Assembly: GCA_038502055.1 (NCBI GenBank)
Contig: JAXRKN010000037.1
Location: forward strand, 1,302,001 to 1,366,000
Source of the DNA: Tanytarsus gracilentus
Taxonomy: Eukaryota; Arthropoda; Insecta; Diptera; Chironomidae
Length of the DNA stretch: 64,000 nucleotides
Reading direction: 5' to 3'
Position numbers and translations under genes: made by a program. The notes beneath the pieces are model-generated. The model saw only the letters and a program-made list of their open reading frames with translations, was not told the origin of the DNA and did no database searches. Shown piece by piece: positions 1-11,200 of the stretch; positions within the stretch are counted from its first letter, which is position 1, and each line of letters starts with the position of its first letter.

Positions 1-1015
1 CTCGCCTCTCCGTACAATGCACAATGCATGCTTGAATATATTCAAAACGATACACACAAAAAATCCGTACAATAAAAACACGACTCCTCAAGGCCACAGC
101 TCGCAAAATGCGTAAAAATTTACATTCATTTCTTTCGTGTTGTATTCGATCATCATAGACATGTATACATGAAACATTGATATGTCAAGCATGAGACATT
201 GCCGCTTTTGAACACCATTAACAAGGCACACAATTAAAAATCTATCAATGAATCTTTCGCGTTGCGTTTCAAGTGTCCATGATGTGAATTTGTCAATGTT
301 AGTGCTACAAGTACTGAGTGAAACGGTTTCATACGTGATGTCTGACTCATACCAGGCTTCTAGAATTTTGCTGCACGAAACGAAAAAATACGACAACAGG
401 AAAAGGTGAATTAAAAGATATTGTTTTAAAGAAAATTGAAATTAATAATTTTTAGCGTTCTAAAATGCTCCCAAATTTTAGTTTTTGTTCAACCATAAAA
501 GCGCTGAAAAAAATTCGATTATATTGCGATGGTTTTATTTGCTTGCTATTGATCTTGAAGCTCGCACAATAAAAGACTTTCTTGTTTGCTTATTGATTAG
601 ACGACCGATCGTAAATGTACCTTACGATTCCGTCGACGTACTTGCGGTTGTATTGAATATATGTTTGCTTTACTATTCAACTACGAAATTCACTTAACAG
701 CATTTTCAGCCATGCTCAACACGCACACACGATTCAAGTTCATTGTGATAATTTGAGAGATAAGCAATTTGTATTATTTCGTAATTATGGGCATTCGAAC
801 TACTTCCGAGGTTTCTAATCAAAGTTGCATCAATAGGCAAAAGACCGTGATTTGGAGCAGGAAACAATTTTGGAGTGCAGAAAAGTTTGTAAATAAAAAA
901 AAATCTAAATGGCAATGTCAAGTTTTTTCTTCTGCTTTGGAGTGAACGCAAAATAAAGCATCGTCAGATCATCGCGAATGTCTTAACATTGAAACATCAC
1001 GCTTCTCTCAACAAG

Positions 1016-1094
1016 ATGAAAAAATTCGCGCTCTTTTCAATTCTTCCGCTTTCGGCAATGACGATGGCGCTCTCTAAAGGCTTTACAATAAAAC
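1016..1094 (+). CDS. Possible first exon encoding a signal peptide
   Basis: An ATG in a reasonable context (acaagATG) opens a 26-codon frame beginning MKKFALFSILPLSAMTMALS. It has a short basic start, a hydrophobic core and small residues, as in a signal peptide. The frame runs directly into a strong donor (AAAAC followed by gtgagt) in phase 1. I could not find a matching downstream exon, so this may be a chance frame. It could equally be the start of a secreted-protein gene with a long first intron. Confidence 0.18.
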
Positions 1095-4000
1095 GTGAGT
1101 GTGTGTATGGATGCATGATGTGGTCTGCTTAGAAATGAAAAACAGTCACGAAGAAGAAGAAACTGAATCACCATGACAAATCGAGTAGTGCCAAAAAGCT
1201 CATATTTGCGTTCGAATAAAATTTAATTGTCAAGGATTTACTCTTCTAAGTCTAAAATAAATTTAATGCGTTGGAAGTTCTTAAAAATTGTCAAAAATAT
1301 CTCAATTTGTCATTACAATTTGTCTTTCTCAATTGAGAAATTTGTCGGGTGATAAAGATGTCCTTCATCGCCGTCATGACAACACAAGACTGAATAGAGA
1401 GCGAGAGAGAAGGCTCGAGGAAATTATTTCGTAAGTGTGTAGAAAATATTTTTTATTTTTTGATGTTATGCGCGTTTTATGGCATTTCGTGTGCTTTACT
1501 TACAATTTTTTTGTCTTCTCTCCCTCACGTAATTTTTAAACGATTCATAAAACAGCCTTGAATTAGAATTTTATGTATTTTGACAACGACGATAGCGAGG
1601 CACCATGAAAATCACTTGACTACTGTGATTTTGAAAAATTGAGCTTTTCTAAAATTTATGCTAAAAGTTGTTTTGAATATTTTTAATTGATAGCAAATAA
1701 AATCAAAAATATTTGTTTGAATAAATAATTAATTATTCATGGCTTCCTTTCCATTCATCAATCACAATCCAATTTTTTCCAACTTCATGTTCTATTTAAC
1801 TTCATGTTCGATTGTATAAAAAATTAAGAATGATCGGAAATTATGCTGTCAAAAATTATTCAATGATTTTCTCAATGAACCCAACGAGACACGTGATTAA
1901 AAGCATTAAGTACCACAATGAATCCATTAGAACATTAAATTTAATGTTGAGCTTTATTTTAAAGGGTGTGAAAAGTCTACAAAAATAAAGCTTTGGCCTT
2001 CGGAGTCATTAAACCGGAGAACAAAGCACTCACAGAGACAAAATTTTTTATGCTTTATGATGCTTAACCGAATTAAATAAAATTATTAATATTAATGAGT
2101 TCCAACGAAAAAAAAAATCTATCAAAATATTATACAAAGGGTGATGATTTAAGTTGATTTATAAAAAAATGTCATAGTAAGAGAAATCTTGCAATAAATG
2201 CATCTCAGCTAAAGATAAATCACACGCTAATGCCTTTAGATGCTCAAAATAAATTACTATAATTGATTGAATCTTTTATTTTATTACGGAACAGGGCGAG
2301 ACTTTTATATCGAATGTCCAGCATATTAATTTACTACTTTTCTCATCAGCCTTCAAACAAATTAATTTTAGTAGCATTCATTTGATTTTGATCATTATAG
2401 AAATTGTTTTGGAATTACGTAATTGTTTCTTAAACCTCTTTTCATCTCTAAAATATCACATTTCATATAATGCTGACCCATTAAAATAAATCAACAAAAG
2501 TATTCACGCAGGAAATACTAAACAACACGATTGTTGCAAAAATGTGTAGACATTGTAGGAGGACTTAGATGAAAAATTGCATAATAATATTTTTTTTATT
2601 TTACAGCCAGCCTTCTAAGCATCATCGTCTGAGCGATTCTATAATTACACATTTAATGTGACCTCCGAATGTGTTAAACAACAACAATAACAAGCGGAGA
2701 TGTATGTGCACAGCTTATGAGAAATTCTAGGAAAACTTTCGGATAATTTCGTGACTTTTGTGAGCATCTCTTTGCATTGAAAATTATGCAAATTCAATTC
2801 AACAGCGGGGATCACAAAAATAGCGCCAGGCGCGATAATCATTTAAAAAATGCTGCACATAGTCGAGTGGTGTAAGACTCACTTGTAGTAATGTGTGCAA
2901 TGTGCTTAGCCTCACAAAACAAAACTCTATTCATTCTGTACACAAATACTTCATTGCGCTTTGCCGCGACGATCGAAGCGAGTTGAGTGAGAGAACTATA
3001 AAAAGTGTTCCGCGTTTGGTGACCTCCAATAATAATGCTTGAGTGTTGATTGTAATGGATCGAGTGTGTGTAGTAAGTTTGTAAGAAGAAATAAATTTTT
3101 TTGATGAGACTCCAAAATATTTGAATTGTCATCCCTCGAAAAATTAAAATTCCTTTTTGAGAAGGTATCGAAAACTTCCTGTGGGTGATGACGGACGACG
3201 GTTACTTCATCCCACTCTCGACTATGAGCAACATTTGTTTGCTTTGCGATGTGCTTTGTGACAACTTCATGTTTACACATTCTGTTTTAATTCTTCCATA
3301 TATTCCATATTTGAAATTGTTTTGCTTGCCAGTGATGCATTTAGAAAAGACTCTCCATTCATTTTCCGGATGTGTTATTTTAAAGGGACTTTGAGATGAA
3401 TTTATGGCAACGCCTTAGCTACTGCATTTCACAATTATTTGCGCAATACGCGATTAGAACACAAAGGCTTTGATAAACAAGGTGTGAAAATATTTAATTT
3501 TAACTCTAATAAATTGACTTTAAATTGTGAAATTCACTTCTCAACCCTTGCAAGTAAAAGTTGGAAATTTTCATGAAATTTATTAGAACCTTGCGAGTGA
3601 GTGTCACTGCGCAGTATGTGAATAATTAAATATATGCACGCGTGTTTACGGTAAATTTTGTTACAGCCTAATGTCAATTTATTTATTTTCTCGCTAATAT
3701 TAATATTGTCTAGTTGCACTATGAATAGACCCGGCATTCGATTATGCACGAGAGATTTGGCGTAGGTGGACATTCAGCTACCAGATAGATGCATTTAGAA
3801 GCACTTTGGAGAGAGAAAGATGAAAATAACTGTCGAGGAAGAAAAATTCTCACGATATAAAAAAAAGTTATTGAAAGTTGGAGCTTTTTGTTTTAATTGA
3901 CCACCATTTGCATTGCATTCCGCCGCCACCACCTATTGTGACTCTCTCTTTTCTCTACTTTTGTGTGGATTTAATATATTGCTAGAATGTCATGCAAAAA

Positions 4001-4938
4001 GTTTCTTGCTATGAAAATTTTCTCTTTAGCGAATTTTTTTTTCTTCTCAGCTCATTGAAAATTTTTATCTCTTTTTTAGACATTTATGATTATTTAAAGG
4101 CGAATGATTGTGGCAAATATTTTTAAAATCTGTGTCACAAAATTTTCTCAATTTTTTTAAATGAATTTTCACAGACTGAGACTTTGGACCACCGTGACAA
4201 CAAATGCAATGTTTTCATTTTTGTTTGAGAATTTAATACTTTGTTGACAAGCGGTGAAACCACTTAAATATTAATTTACACTTAAGCATATGTGTGCAAG
4301 TTTTTAAAATTATTTTCGACTAAGAACAAAAAGTGAAAAATCCCACGGGAATTTTTGCATTAAATAAGTAAGAAAATATTTTCTTTTTTCCTTGCATAAA
4401 TCCCTCAATGTGACGAGAGCGATTCAAGAGCATTTTAAAAATAAAAGAGTCAGAAATGAAATCTAATAAGAAAAGCTAAAAGATGCATAAATAAATATTA
4501 TTTACATGCAGAAAGAAGGAAAAGTATCTCAGCAGCTTTGCAGCAGTCAGTCATTGCCTGCCATGTCTAAGACTCATACATAGAGTGTGAGGGATACACG
4601 AGAAAGGCGATCGTGAAATGATGATTTTGCTTTAATGAGTTTTCCATCGAAAGAGCGAGAGAGACAGACTAAATCCTCTTACGAATGCTTATTCACATAT
4701 ATTTTCTTTCTTCTCCTCCCCTAGTGCAAAAGAAGGCATTTTATCAAAAAGCGCATGGCTATAAATTTATTGCACTTCAGACACTCTTTACTCGAACAAA
4801 GCAATAAGAACTGTTTTAAGAAATTGAGTTTGAGGCACATTGCAAATTTTTACCGTTATATTTCGTCCGTATTTCATCAGAGGCAATATTGTGCGGCGAA
4901 AGAGAGGAAGAGAAAGATAAAGAAGGATTTTCCGTGAC

Positions 4939-4946
4939 TGACGTCA
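4939..4946. promoter_or_regulatory. CRE palindrome TGACGTCA
   Basis: Perfect 8-bp CREB/ATF-type palindrome in noncoding DNA. A single copy can occur by chance. A second perfect copy lies at 11801-11808. Confidence 0.2.
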
Positions 4947-5357
4947 TTTTTTCAAAAGTTTTGTAACGCAATAAATTTTAAAAAATATTATGATATTTAA
5001 AAATTTATATTTTACAGTTTTAATTCAAAGTTTTTCTCTCTTTAGTGTTGACCCTTATTTAAGTACTTTCTTCATATCAACTTCGTCTCTTTTCAAATTT
5101 AAAGCTCTTTTTTTTGAGAAATAAATTTATGTAAATTGCAATAAATCATCTTGGCAATAAATAAATAAAACTGTTCATGATTTTTCTCTCTCAATATTTC
5201 TCACTCCCTCCACAAGATAATGAAAACTGAATTCAATTAGCACTTAAGGTCAGACTGTAAATTTTTTTCAAGTTCACCGTTGTGACGCGGTGTAAGCACA
5301 AGAGAGAGAGAAACGGTGCAATAAGAAAGAAAAATTATGTGATTTTTTTCTTCATAT

Positions 5358-5367
5358 ATTTGCAATG
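5358..5367 (+). repeat. Target-site duplication, left of foldback element
   Basis: ATTTGCAATG, identical to the repeat at 6381-6390 on the other side of the element. Confidence 0.7.
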
Positions 5368-6380
5368 GGGGTAGGACATTTTGCCCACACCCAAAATCCG
5401 TGGGCAAGGGCAAAAAATATATAGGGTCAATTTGTCCGGGGCAATTTGCCCACAGATTTGACCATGCCCACATATTTTTCAAATTTTGCCCTCATTTGAC
5501 CATGGACAAATTGACCCTATATTTTTTGCCCACAGACAATTTGCCCATAAATTATTTAATTGTTTTAATATTTTTTCAAATTTTTTATACTAAGTTTTTA
5601 CACTAATTTCACTATGATATACTTAAAGAGAAATAAGCGATTTTTAATTTTGCACCTATTCGTACTTCTTGAGTATCCATACTCAAAAAATTTTAACTGA
5701 AAGTGATAAAACACCGAATTGCTTCTTCTAAATCCCAAACCTGATCCCAAATAAAATTTATAAAACTATTAAATGAGAGTAAGTTTTGAAATTAAATTCT
5801 TTTGAGGATATTAAGCACTTCCTGCAGATAAAAAAATTTATAATTTTTTGAAAAATTGTAAATGTTCTTCATCTACAACATGCAAACAAGTCAGATTTTT
5901 ATCTTAAAAGAATCAAAGATATGGCAAAATCAAAAATACCCCTCTGGAATCTTCGAAATTTTAAGACTTACTTTTTCATGCTTGAGAGCAAATTACTCCG
6001 CAACTATGAATGCTAGATAGTACATGTGATATATCAAAATTTCTATTAAGAAAAAATACAACCTGATTTTTGTTAATGTAAAAACCACTAGAAAAACCCA
6101 AAAAATAGGCAAAAAGTAAAATTAGGCATAAAAACTTTAAATTATTTTAATTAAGTTTATATTTTGACAAAAAAAATTATTCATGGGCAATTTGTCCATG
6201 GGCAAAAAATATAGGGTCAATTTGTCCAGGGCAATTTGCCCACAGATTTGACCATGCCCACATATTTTGCAAATTTTGCCCTCATTTGACCATGGACAAA
6301 TTGACCCTATATTATTTTTGCCCTTGCCCACAGATTTTGGGTGTGGGCAAAATGTCACAGGGGCAAAATGTCACAGAGTC
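5368..6380. mobile_element. Foldback (long inverted repeat) DNA transposon, non-autonomous
   Basis: About 1 kb with two arms of roughly 185-200 bp (5368-5552 and 6180-6380) flanking a roughly 630-bp AT-rich core. The right arm read in reverse complement starts like the left arm: both contain GACATTTTGCCC followed by CACACCCAAAATC. Each arm is also an imperfect palindrome, because a segment reading GGGTCAATTTGTCC returns as GGACAAATTGACCC about 100 bp later. The whole is flanked by the identical 10-bp direct repeat ATTTGCAATG, taken as the target-site duplication. Long terminal inverted repeats with a 9-10 bp duplication suggest a Mutator-like origin; this is inference, as no transposase is present. 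Open frames inside (5237-5482, 5400-5606, 6137-6358, 6267-6470) are translations of the arms, not genes. Confidence 0.72.
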
Positions 6381-6390
6381 ATTTGCAATG
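6381..6390 (+). repeat. Target-site duplication, right of foldback element
   Basis: ATTTGCAATG, identical to 5358-5367. The exact element ends could shift by a base or two. Confidence 0.7.
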
Positions 6391-7091
6391 CATGCGAGGA
6401 ACATCATCGTAGCTGTCATATTTTAAAGAAGGAAGAAGAACAAAACAGAACTGACAGGAGAAAGAAATGATGAAAGTAAAATTTAATATTTCTCGAAAAT
6501 TTCTTTAAGTTCAATTTCAAAAGCTGTCAAAAAATTATTCCTGCAATTTTCATAACAAGGAAGAAATTAAATTAAAGTATGATCGGATAAAAATAGAATG
6601 AAAATTTCATCGCACATGTTTCACAACAATTTTATCATCATGTCATTTGCATTTTTCGATGCTTCCAAATGTTTTCCAATTTTAAATCTGCGCGTTCCAT
6701 TTAAATTTTGATTATTTATATATTTATTGCGATCTGGTTTAGTCATTTGGTTTGTATATTTAAACCGAAAATAATATATACACATGTGGCAGTACAGAGT
6801 TTAATAGAATTCTTCTTCTCGAACGAAATTGGTGTTGCATGGAGGAGAAAATTTGACGAAAATTAAAACTCAAACTGGGTCTTCCTTTCCTTGAAAGATA
6901 AATTGAAAATACTTGCAAATTCTTGTTTAAGTTCACGTGTAATACAAAGTAGGTAGACTGTTATTTTAAGGAATGAGAGCAAACAAACCCAGTTACATAC
7001 ATTTTATCGACATGCACTCACAAGAAAATTTTTTTTTTGAGGTGAAATCGAAATTTTTTACGATCACTTTTTTTTCAATAAAAAATTACCA
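6391..7091. other. Noncoding spacer between two transposons
   Basis: AT-rich sequence without a supported gene, RNA or repeat. An open frame starting at 6973 reads into the neighbouring G-rich array and is an artefact of it. Confidence 0.5.
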
Positions 7092-7099
7092 TAATTTTC
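7092..7099 (+). repeat. 8-bp target-site duplication, left of hAT element
   Basis: TAATTTTC, identical to 8255-8262. Confidence 0.8.
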
Positions 7100-7126
7100 C
7101 CAGGGCTGAGAACATCAAAATATTGT

Positions 7127-7316
7127 GGGCCTTGGCGGGCCTTCACGGGCCCTCAGGGGCCTTGGCGGGCCTTCACGGGCCTTGGCGGGCCCTCAGGGGC
7201 CTTGGCGGGCCTTCAGGGGCCTTGGCGGGCCATCACGGGCCTTGGCGGGCCTTCAGGGGCCTTCAGGGGCCTTCAGGGGCCTTGGAGGGCCTTCAGGAGC
7301 CTTGACGGGCCCTCAT
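7127..7316 (+). repeat. 10-bp tandem repeat, 19 units
   Basis: Nineteen consecutive 10-bp units of the form GGGCC(T/C/A)T(T/C)(A/G)(C/G), such as GGGCCTTGGC, GGGCCTTCAC and GGGCCCTCAG, in exact 10-bp register with no insertion or deletion. It is very GC-rich in an otherwise AT-rich region and contains GGGGCC cores. Its position just inside a hAT terminus resembles the subterminal transposase-binding motif clusters known from hAT elements such as Ac; that role is inference. Confidence 0.9.
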
Positions 7317-8080
7317 ACTTGTGGTAACGCTTACATACTCATCTTTCCGTCCATCCGTTCCATCGAGATCTCAGCCCCTGGAGCAGCTAAAGACTTCTAG
7401 TTTTCGCTAGATGGTAGCTCTGAGGGTTTTTTTGTGCAGGAACTGACTATTTTTTGAGTCATGACCATTGGTCGTGCCATGGACGGCCATAGTGTCCATT
7501 TTCAGAACTATGGCTTCATGTACCTCGTTGAACTCGTCTTTTGATGCCGAGTAGGATGTAATAGGTCCGCGGTACTTAGGACTTAGGTTCTTAAAGCCTA
7601 GAGTCAAATATAAGTCGTAAAGTCAAATTTTCAAAATTTTGTCTGCTGAACTTATTTTTAGGGATGGTAATTTTGGAGGTGCCGCGGCACCAAGGCTACT
7701 TGCAAATAATAAATTTGTTTTTAAATCGATTTTTTTCTCAACAAAAATACTTTTAAACATTATTTTCTTCATTAACATTTAATTACAAAGCTTAATTAAG
7801 CTAATTGGTAAAAGAATTATCGATAAAAGTGTTCAAAAAAAATTTTTTTTGAAATTTTTGAAAAAAATTTTTCTTCTTAAATATAACTTTTTTTAAACAT
7901 ATTTTGCCGCTGCACCTGCGAACTCTACTTACTTTTAAAGCTATAACTGTTTGGATCAACCAAAACATCCGGATTGACTTAAACTGATTTTTTTATGCAC
8001 TTGATTATCAAACACTGATCTGATATGTTGGGTTACGCGGCAACACCCACGAGTGGGTTTTGAAACATTTTTTTTTCATG
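7317..8080 (-). repeat. Diverged inverted copy of the 44.4-45.2 kb repeat
   Basis: Read on the minus strand, 7900-8080 matches the left end of the repeat at 44377-45232 (the TTTCAAAACCCAC segment, then TGTTGCCGCGTAACCCA, then AATCAAGTGCATAAAAAA). The stretch 7317-7541 matches its right half: a GAGTTCAACGAG... CATGAAGCCATAGTTCTG segment and the tail ending AGCGTTAC. The middle, about 7545-7900, does not match and is AT-rich. The copy is enclosed by the two 10-bp arrays of the hAT element, so the two repeat families share a module. Confidence 0.7.
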
Positions 8081-8122
8081 TGTCTTTCATCCTCTAAACT
8101 TTAATTTTCTTAGAATTTTGAC

Positions 8123-8232
8123 GGGCCTTCACGGGCCATCACGGGCCTTCACGGGCCCTCAGGGGCCATCACGGGCCTTCACGGGCCTTCAGGGGCCCTC
8201 ACGGGCCTTTGTGGGCCTTAGCGGGCCCACCT
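8123..8232 (+). repeat. 10-bp tandem repeat, 11 units
   Basis: Eleven units of the same 10-bp GGGCC-type repeat as at 7127-7316, again in exact register and in the same orientation, ending just before the right terminus of the hAT element. Confidence 0.88.
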
Positions 8233-8254
8233 ACCTCTATGTTCTCAGCCCTTG

Positions 8255-8262
8255 TAATTTTC
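8255..8262 (+). repeat. 8-bp target-site duplication, right of hAT element
   Basis: TAATTTTC, identical to 7092-7099. Confidence 0.8.
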
Positions 8263-11200
8263 AGGATATTTGCTTTGCATTTTGTAAACTTCATCATTCA
8301 TCAAGTTATGCAAAATTAAAATACAATTTTTCATGCATATCGCACTATAAATTAATGACAGTCATTACATGGCAATTTTTATGCTTCCTCAATGTTTTTA
8401 TTGCTCATTATATTGAAAGATATGCCTTACATCCTAATCTAATAAGTTCATTACTCATCTTCTCACATGTTTCATCTTAGCTTCTTCACTTTAGCTTCTT
8501 TTTTTTTGTTTCGACTCATTCATCTCTGGGCACGAGTATAATTCTCGAACGTCAGTTATTCGAGAGTGTAAAAATACATCATAAGCTGCCCATTAAAATA
8601 TTAATGTCGATAGTAAGCGCGTACATTCTTTTTTAGTATATATAGCGACTAAAAAGAGATGAATGTCTCTCGTTGGAAAAAAGGGATGTGGGTTAGTGTA
8701 GTACATTGATCCGCTTCGATGCCTCATAGTTTGATGATCTTTCAAAGATTTTATTTTTCGCGCAATATTTCCGGTCGGAAAGTTTTTTTTAGGCAAAATA
8801 ATTTATTTACTCATTCACAAACGAATTTAATGGAAATTTTTTCAGCCACATGATGATTACTGAATCGATTAGATTTTACGTAGAAAAAAAGTGCGAAATT
8901 CCCAAAGGGAAAAAATTGATAGCAGCAGCAACGGGTATGACAATGACCGGGATGTTTTGAGGTGAATAAACTCCGATTTAAAGTGAGAGAGAAAAAAAAC
9001 ATCAACAATTCATTTGTATTTATGCGGAGCGTTCTTATACAATTTTTATCATCTTTCACGAGCGATTTCTTCTTATTTGTTTGCGGCTTTTGCTCTCTTT
9101 GAAGGGAATTGATGGAAATAAAAGAGTTTTTGATACTTCTCGCAATGATTATGATGATGTGAAATAAAAATGTAAATTTTATTATCTGCGAAAGAGATTC
9201 ATAAAAAAAAAACTTTTGTGGTCATTTCTCTTTTACAACGTGATTACATTCGATCATAATTTAGTAAACTTTATTGCATTAAAACGACACCTATAAATTG
9301 CCACCGAGTGCAAATTTTTTATCAAAGTAAAATGTGAAATTTCAAAACGAAAAAATTATTTCGAATATCAAAAGTGAAACATAAGTTGAATAGAATTTTT
9401 TTACAGTTTCAAAATAATAATTTTAGCAATTTTAGTTATTTTTCTTTGGGTCAGAAGTTGTTGATGGAAAAATAATATTTTTGGAACAATAATAAGTTGC
9501 ATAAGAAATGAACTTAAATAAGAAAAATTCAACTCAAACAAAACTGACCCTAGTCAATGACTGAACAAACATTCCTCGACATACAACACTCGCGTTCGTT
9601 TTGTGCGATATGATCCTCACAAAAAACAACATACATGAAAAAGTGCTTGAAATTTAATTTGAAGTCTCAGCATTTCATGTTGAGTTTTATAGTGAGGCTT
9701 GCGAGAAAAGAGTCGAACAAGAAGAGGAAAAACTGTGAATACTATTATTTTTTGTTGAGCTAGGTCTGTTTTTCTTTTTTTTTTCATTTCGCGTTTGAAA
9801 GTTCGTTAACATCGAAATGTGCACTACAACACACAAACTCGAGTCTAAGCATAGATAGGAGAGTGAGTGCTGAGAGGCAGAAGAGAGCAACATACTCGCA
9901 GAGATGTGTGATAGATAAAACAGCTGAAAGTCTTTTACAGCATAAAGCTGAAAATTGCACTCATACATCGATGGTGAGAAGATTTGCGGAGAAAATCTTT
10001 CCCTCAAAAACTATCTCAATAAAAATAATTGTATGTGAAAGAGTAGTGATTTATGCAATGATTGCCAAGTAGACAAACCTCACTTAAAAATGTTATAAGA
10101 AGAAGAAGTGAAACGATTATCATGGTAATTAAGATTTGCGCGAGATCTGCTGCTTAATTAAATTAACATTACGGATTAAAGTGGTGGCGAATGAAAGAAA
10201 TTTCACGGAGCTACTGAACTTTCTTTTTCATCACAAAATGCTGCACCGCAGCACCGACAAACACCCAACTAAATCCAACATCAAAAAGCATAAATTATTA
10301 ATTACCATTTTTACAAACGCTTTTATTTTTAAAGTGCTCTAAAGCATTTTCAATTTCTCTCTCTCGCTAAGCAATTTTCGACGCTTCTGATGGTCGCTGA
10401 ACCTTTTTCTATTCTCTTCTTACTTTCGCCTCACTCTCAAAATAAACAAACACATAAATCTTAACTCGTTGCTGTCAACTTTTCTTCTTAGACATCTCAA
10501 TTCTTCTTACAAAAAAAATCGCATAAAAAACGACAAAGTTGCACGATGTTATGTGAGTTGAGTCAATCGAAGGGTCATCAAAGATTTTTCCGTTAAACTT
10601 TTAATCAAAAAGATTTTTCTAGGTTAAACTACATTTAATAAAAATAAATTTTGGCAAATTTTTTCAGGTGTAACATCAACAAAAAAAATACAGTGATCTT
10701 ACGAAATAGTGTCAACTCCCATATATTTCGACGCACTTTGTATTTTTCGCCATTAAACTCGCATTTTCGAATGTGTGTGCGTAAATAATTTATTTTTATT
10801 TGCACCGCTTCAACATAAACGAAGTGTTTTTTTTCGGGTAAAAATAACCTTGGTTTTGACCCAGTTAATCACTTTTACTTCATTTCATGGAAACAACTAA
10901 ATTCACTTCATGAATAAGTTGAAAACTTTTTTTTTTCGCATTTCTCACAAAACTCTTATAGCTTCGACTCGTTCGTGTATAACACAGAAGTAGAAATAGA
11001 GATTGAAAACGGTTTTCATTTTCGTTTGGCAGTAATTTCGTTTTCAAGAAGAATATTGTGCGTGTGCTTATTTTTCACTTTCTTTGAATGTTTCTCTCGT
11101 GTACTCTCTTCCTCAAATGTATAATCGTTTTAGATTATGAACGCCGTGATTCTTTAATTTTTTTGTCTGCGTATATATTGTTTTTCCACATGAGGTAGCT

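Larger units (their letters stand above)
1..5357. other. AT-rich gene-poor stretch
   Basis: No supported gene. The open frames here (up to about 100 codons, for example 88-396, 2839-3132 and 2996-3280 on the minus strand) show no recognisable domain, overlap each other on both strands, and are rich in F, Y, K and N as expected from translated AT-rich DNA. The stretch has scattered GA-rich and CT-rich tracts and poly-A/T runs. One possible signal-peptide exon (1016-1094) and one perfect CRE palindrome (4939-4946) are listed separately. Confidence 0.6.
7100..8254. mobile_element. hAT-type non-autonomous transposon with 10-bp repeat arrays
   Basis: Terminal inverted repeats of 16 bp match at 15 positions: CCAGGGCTGAGAACAT at 7100-7115 and its reverse complement, starting CAAGGGCTGAG, at 8239-8254. 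They are flanked by a perfect 8-bp direct repeat TAATTTTC (7092-7099 and 8255-8262). An 8-bp duplication with termini of the C-A-(A)GGG kind is characteristic of the hAT superfamily. Just inside each end is an array of a 10-bp G+C-rich unit (19 units on the left, 11 on the right), in the same orientation on both sides. Between them lie parts of a repeat also found, inverted, at 44.38-45.23 kb. No transposase is encoded, so mobility would need one supplied from elsewhere. Confidence 0.85.

Noticed and set aside
5368..6380. Repeated TTTGCCC/GGGCAAA motifs considered as a CRISPR-like array
   Set aside because: Repeats are inverted arms of a transposon with target duplications in a eukaryotic genome, with no regular spacers.
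6973..7400. Two overlapping open frames of 91-110 codons rich in Gly, Pro, Ala and Leu
   Set aside because: They are translations of the stop-free 10-bp GGGCC array inside a hAT element.
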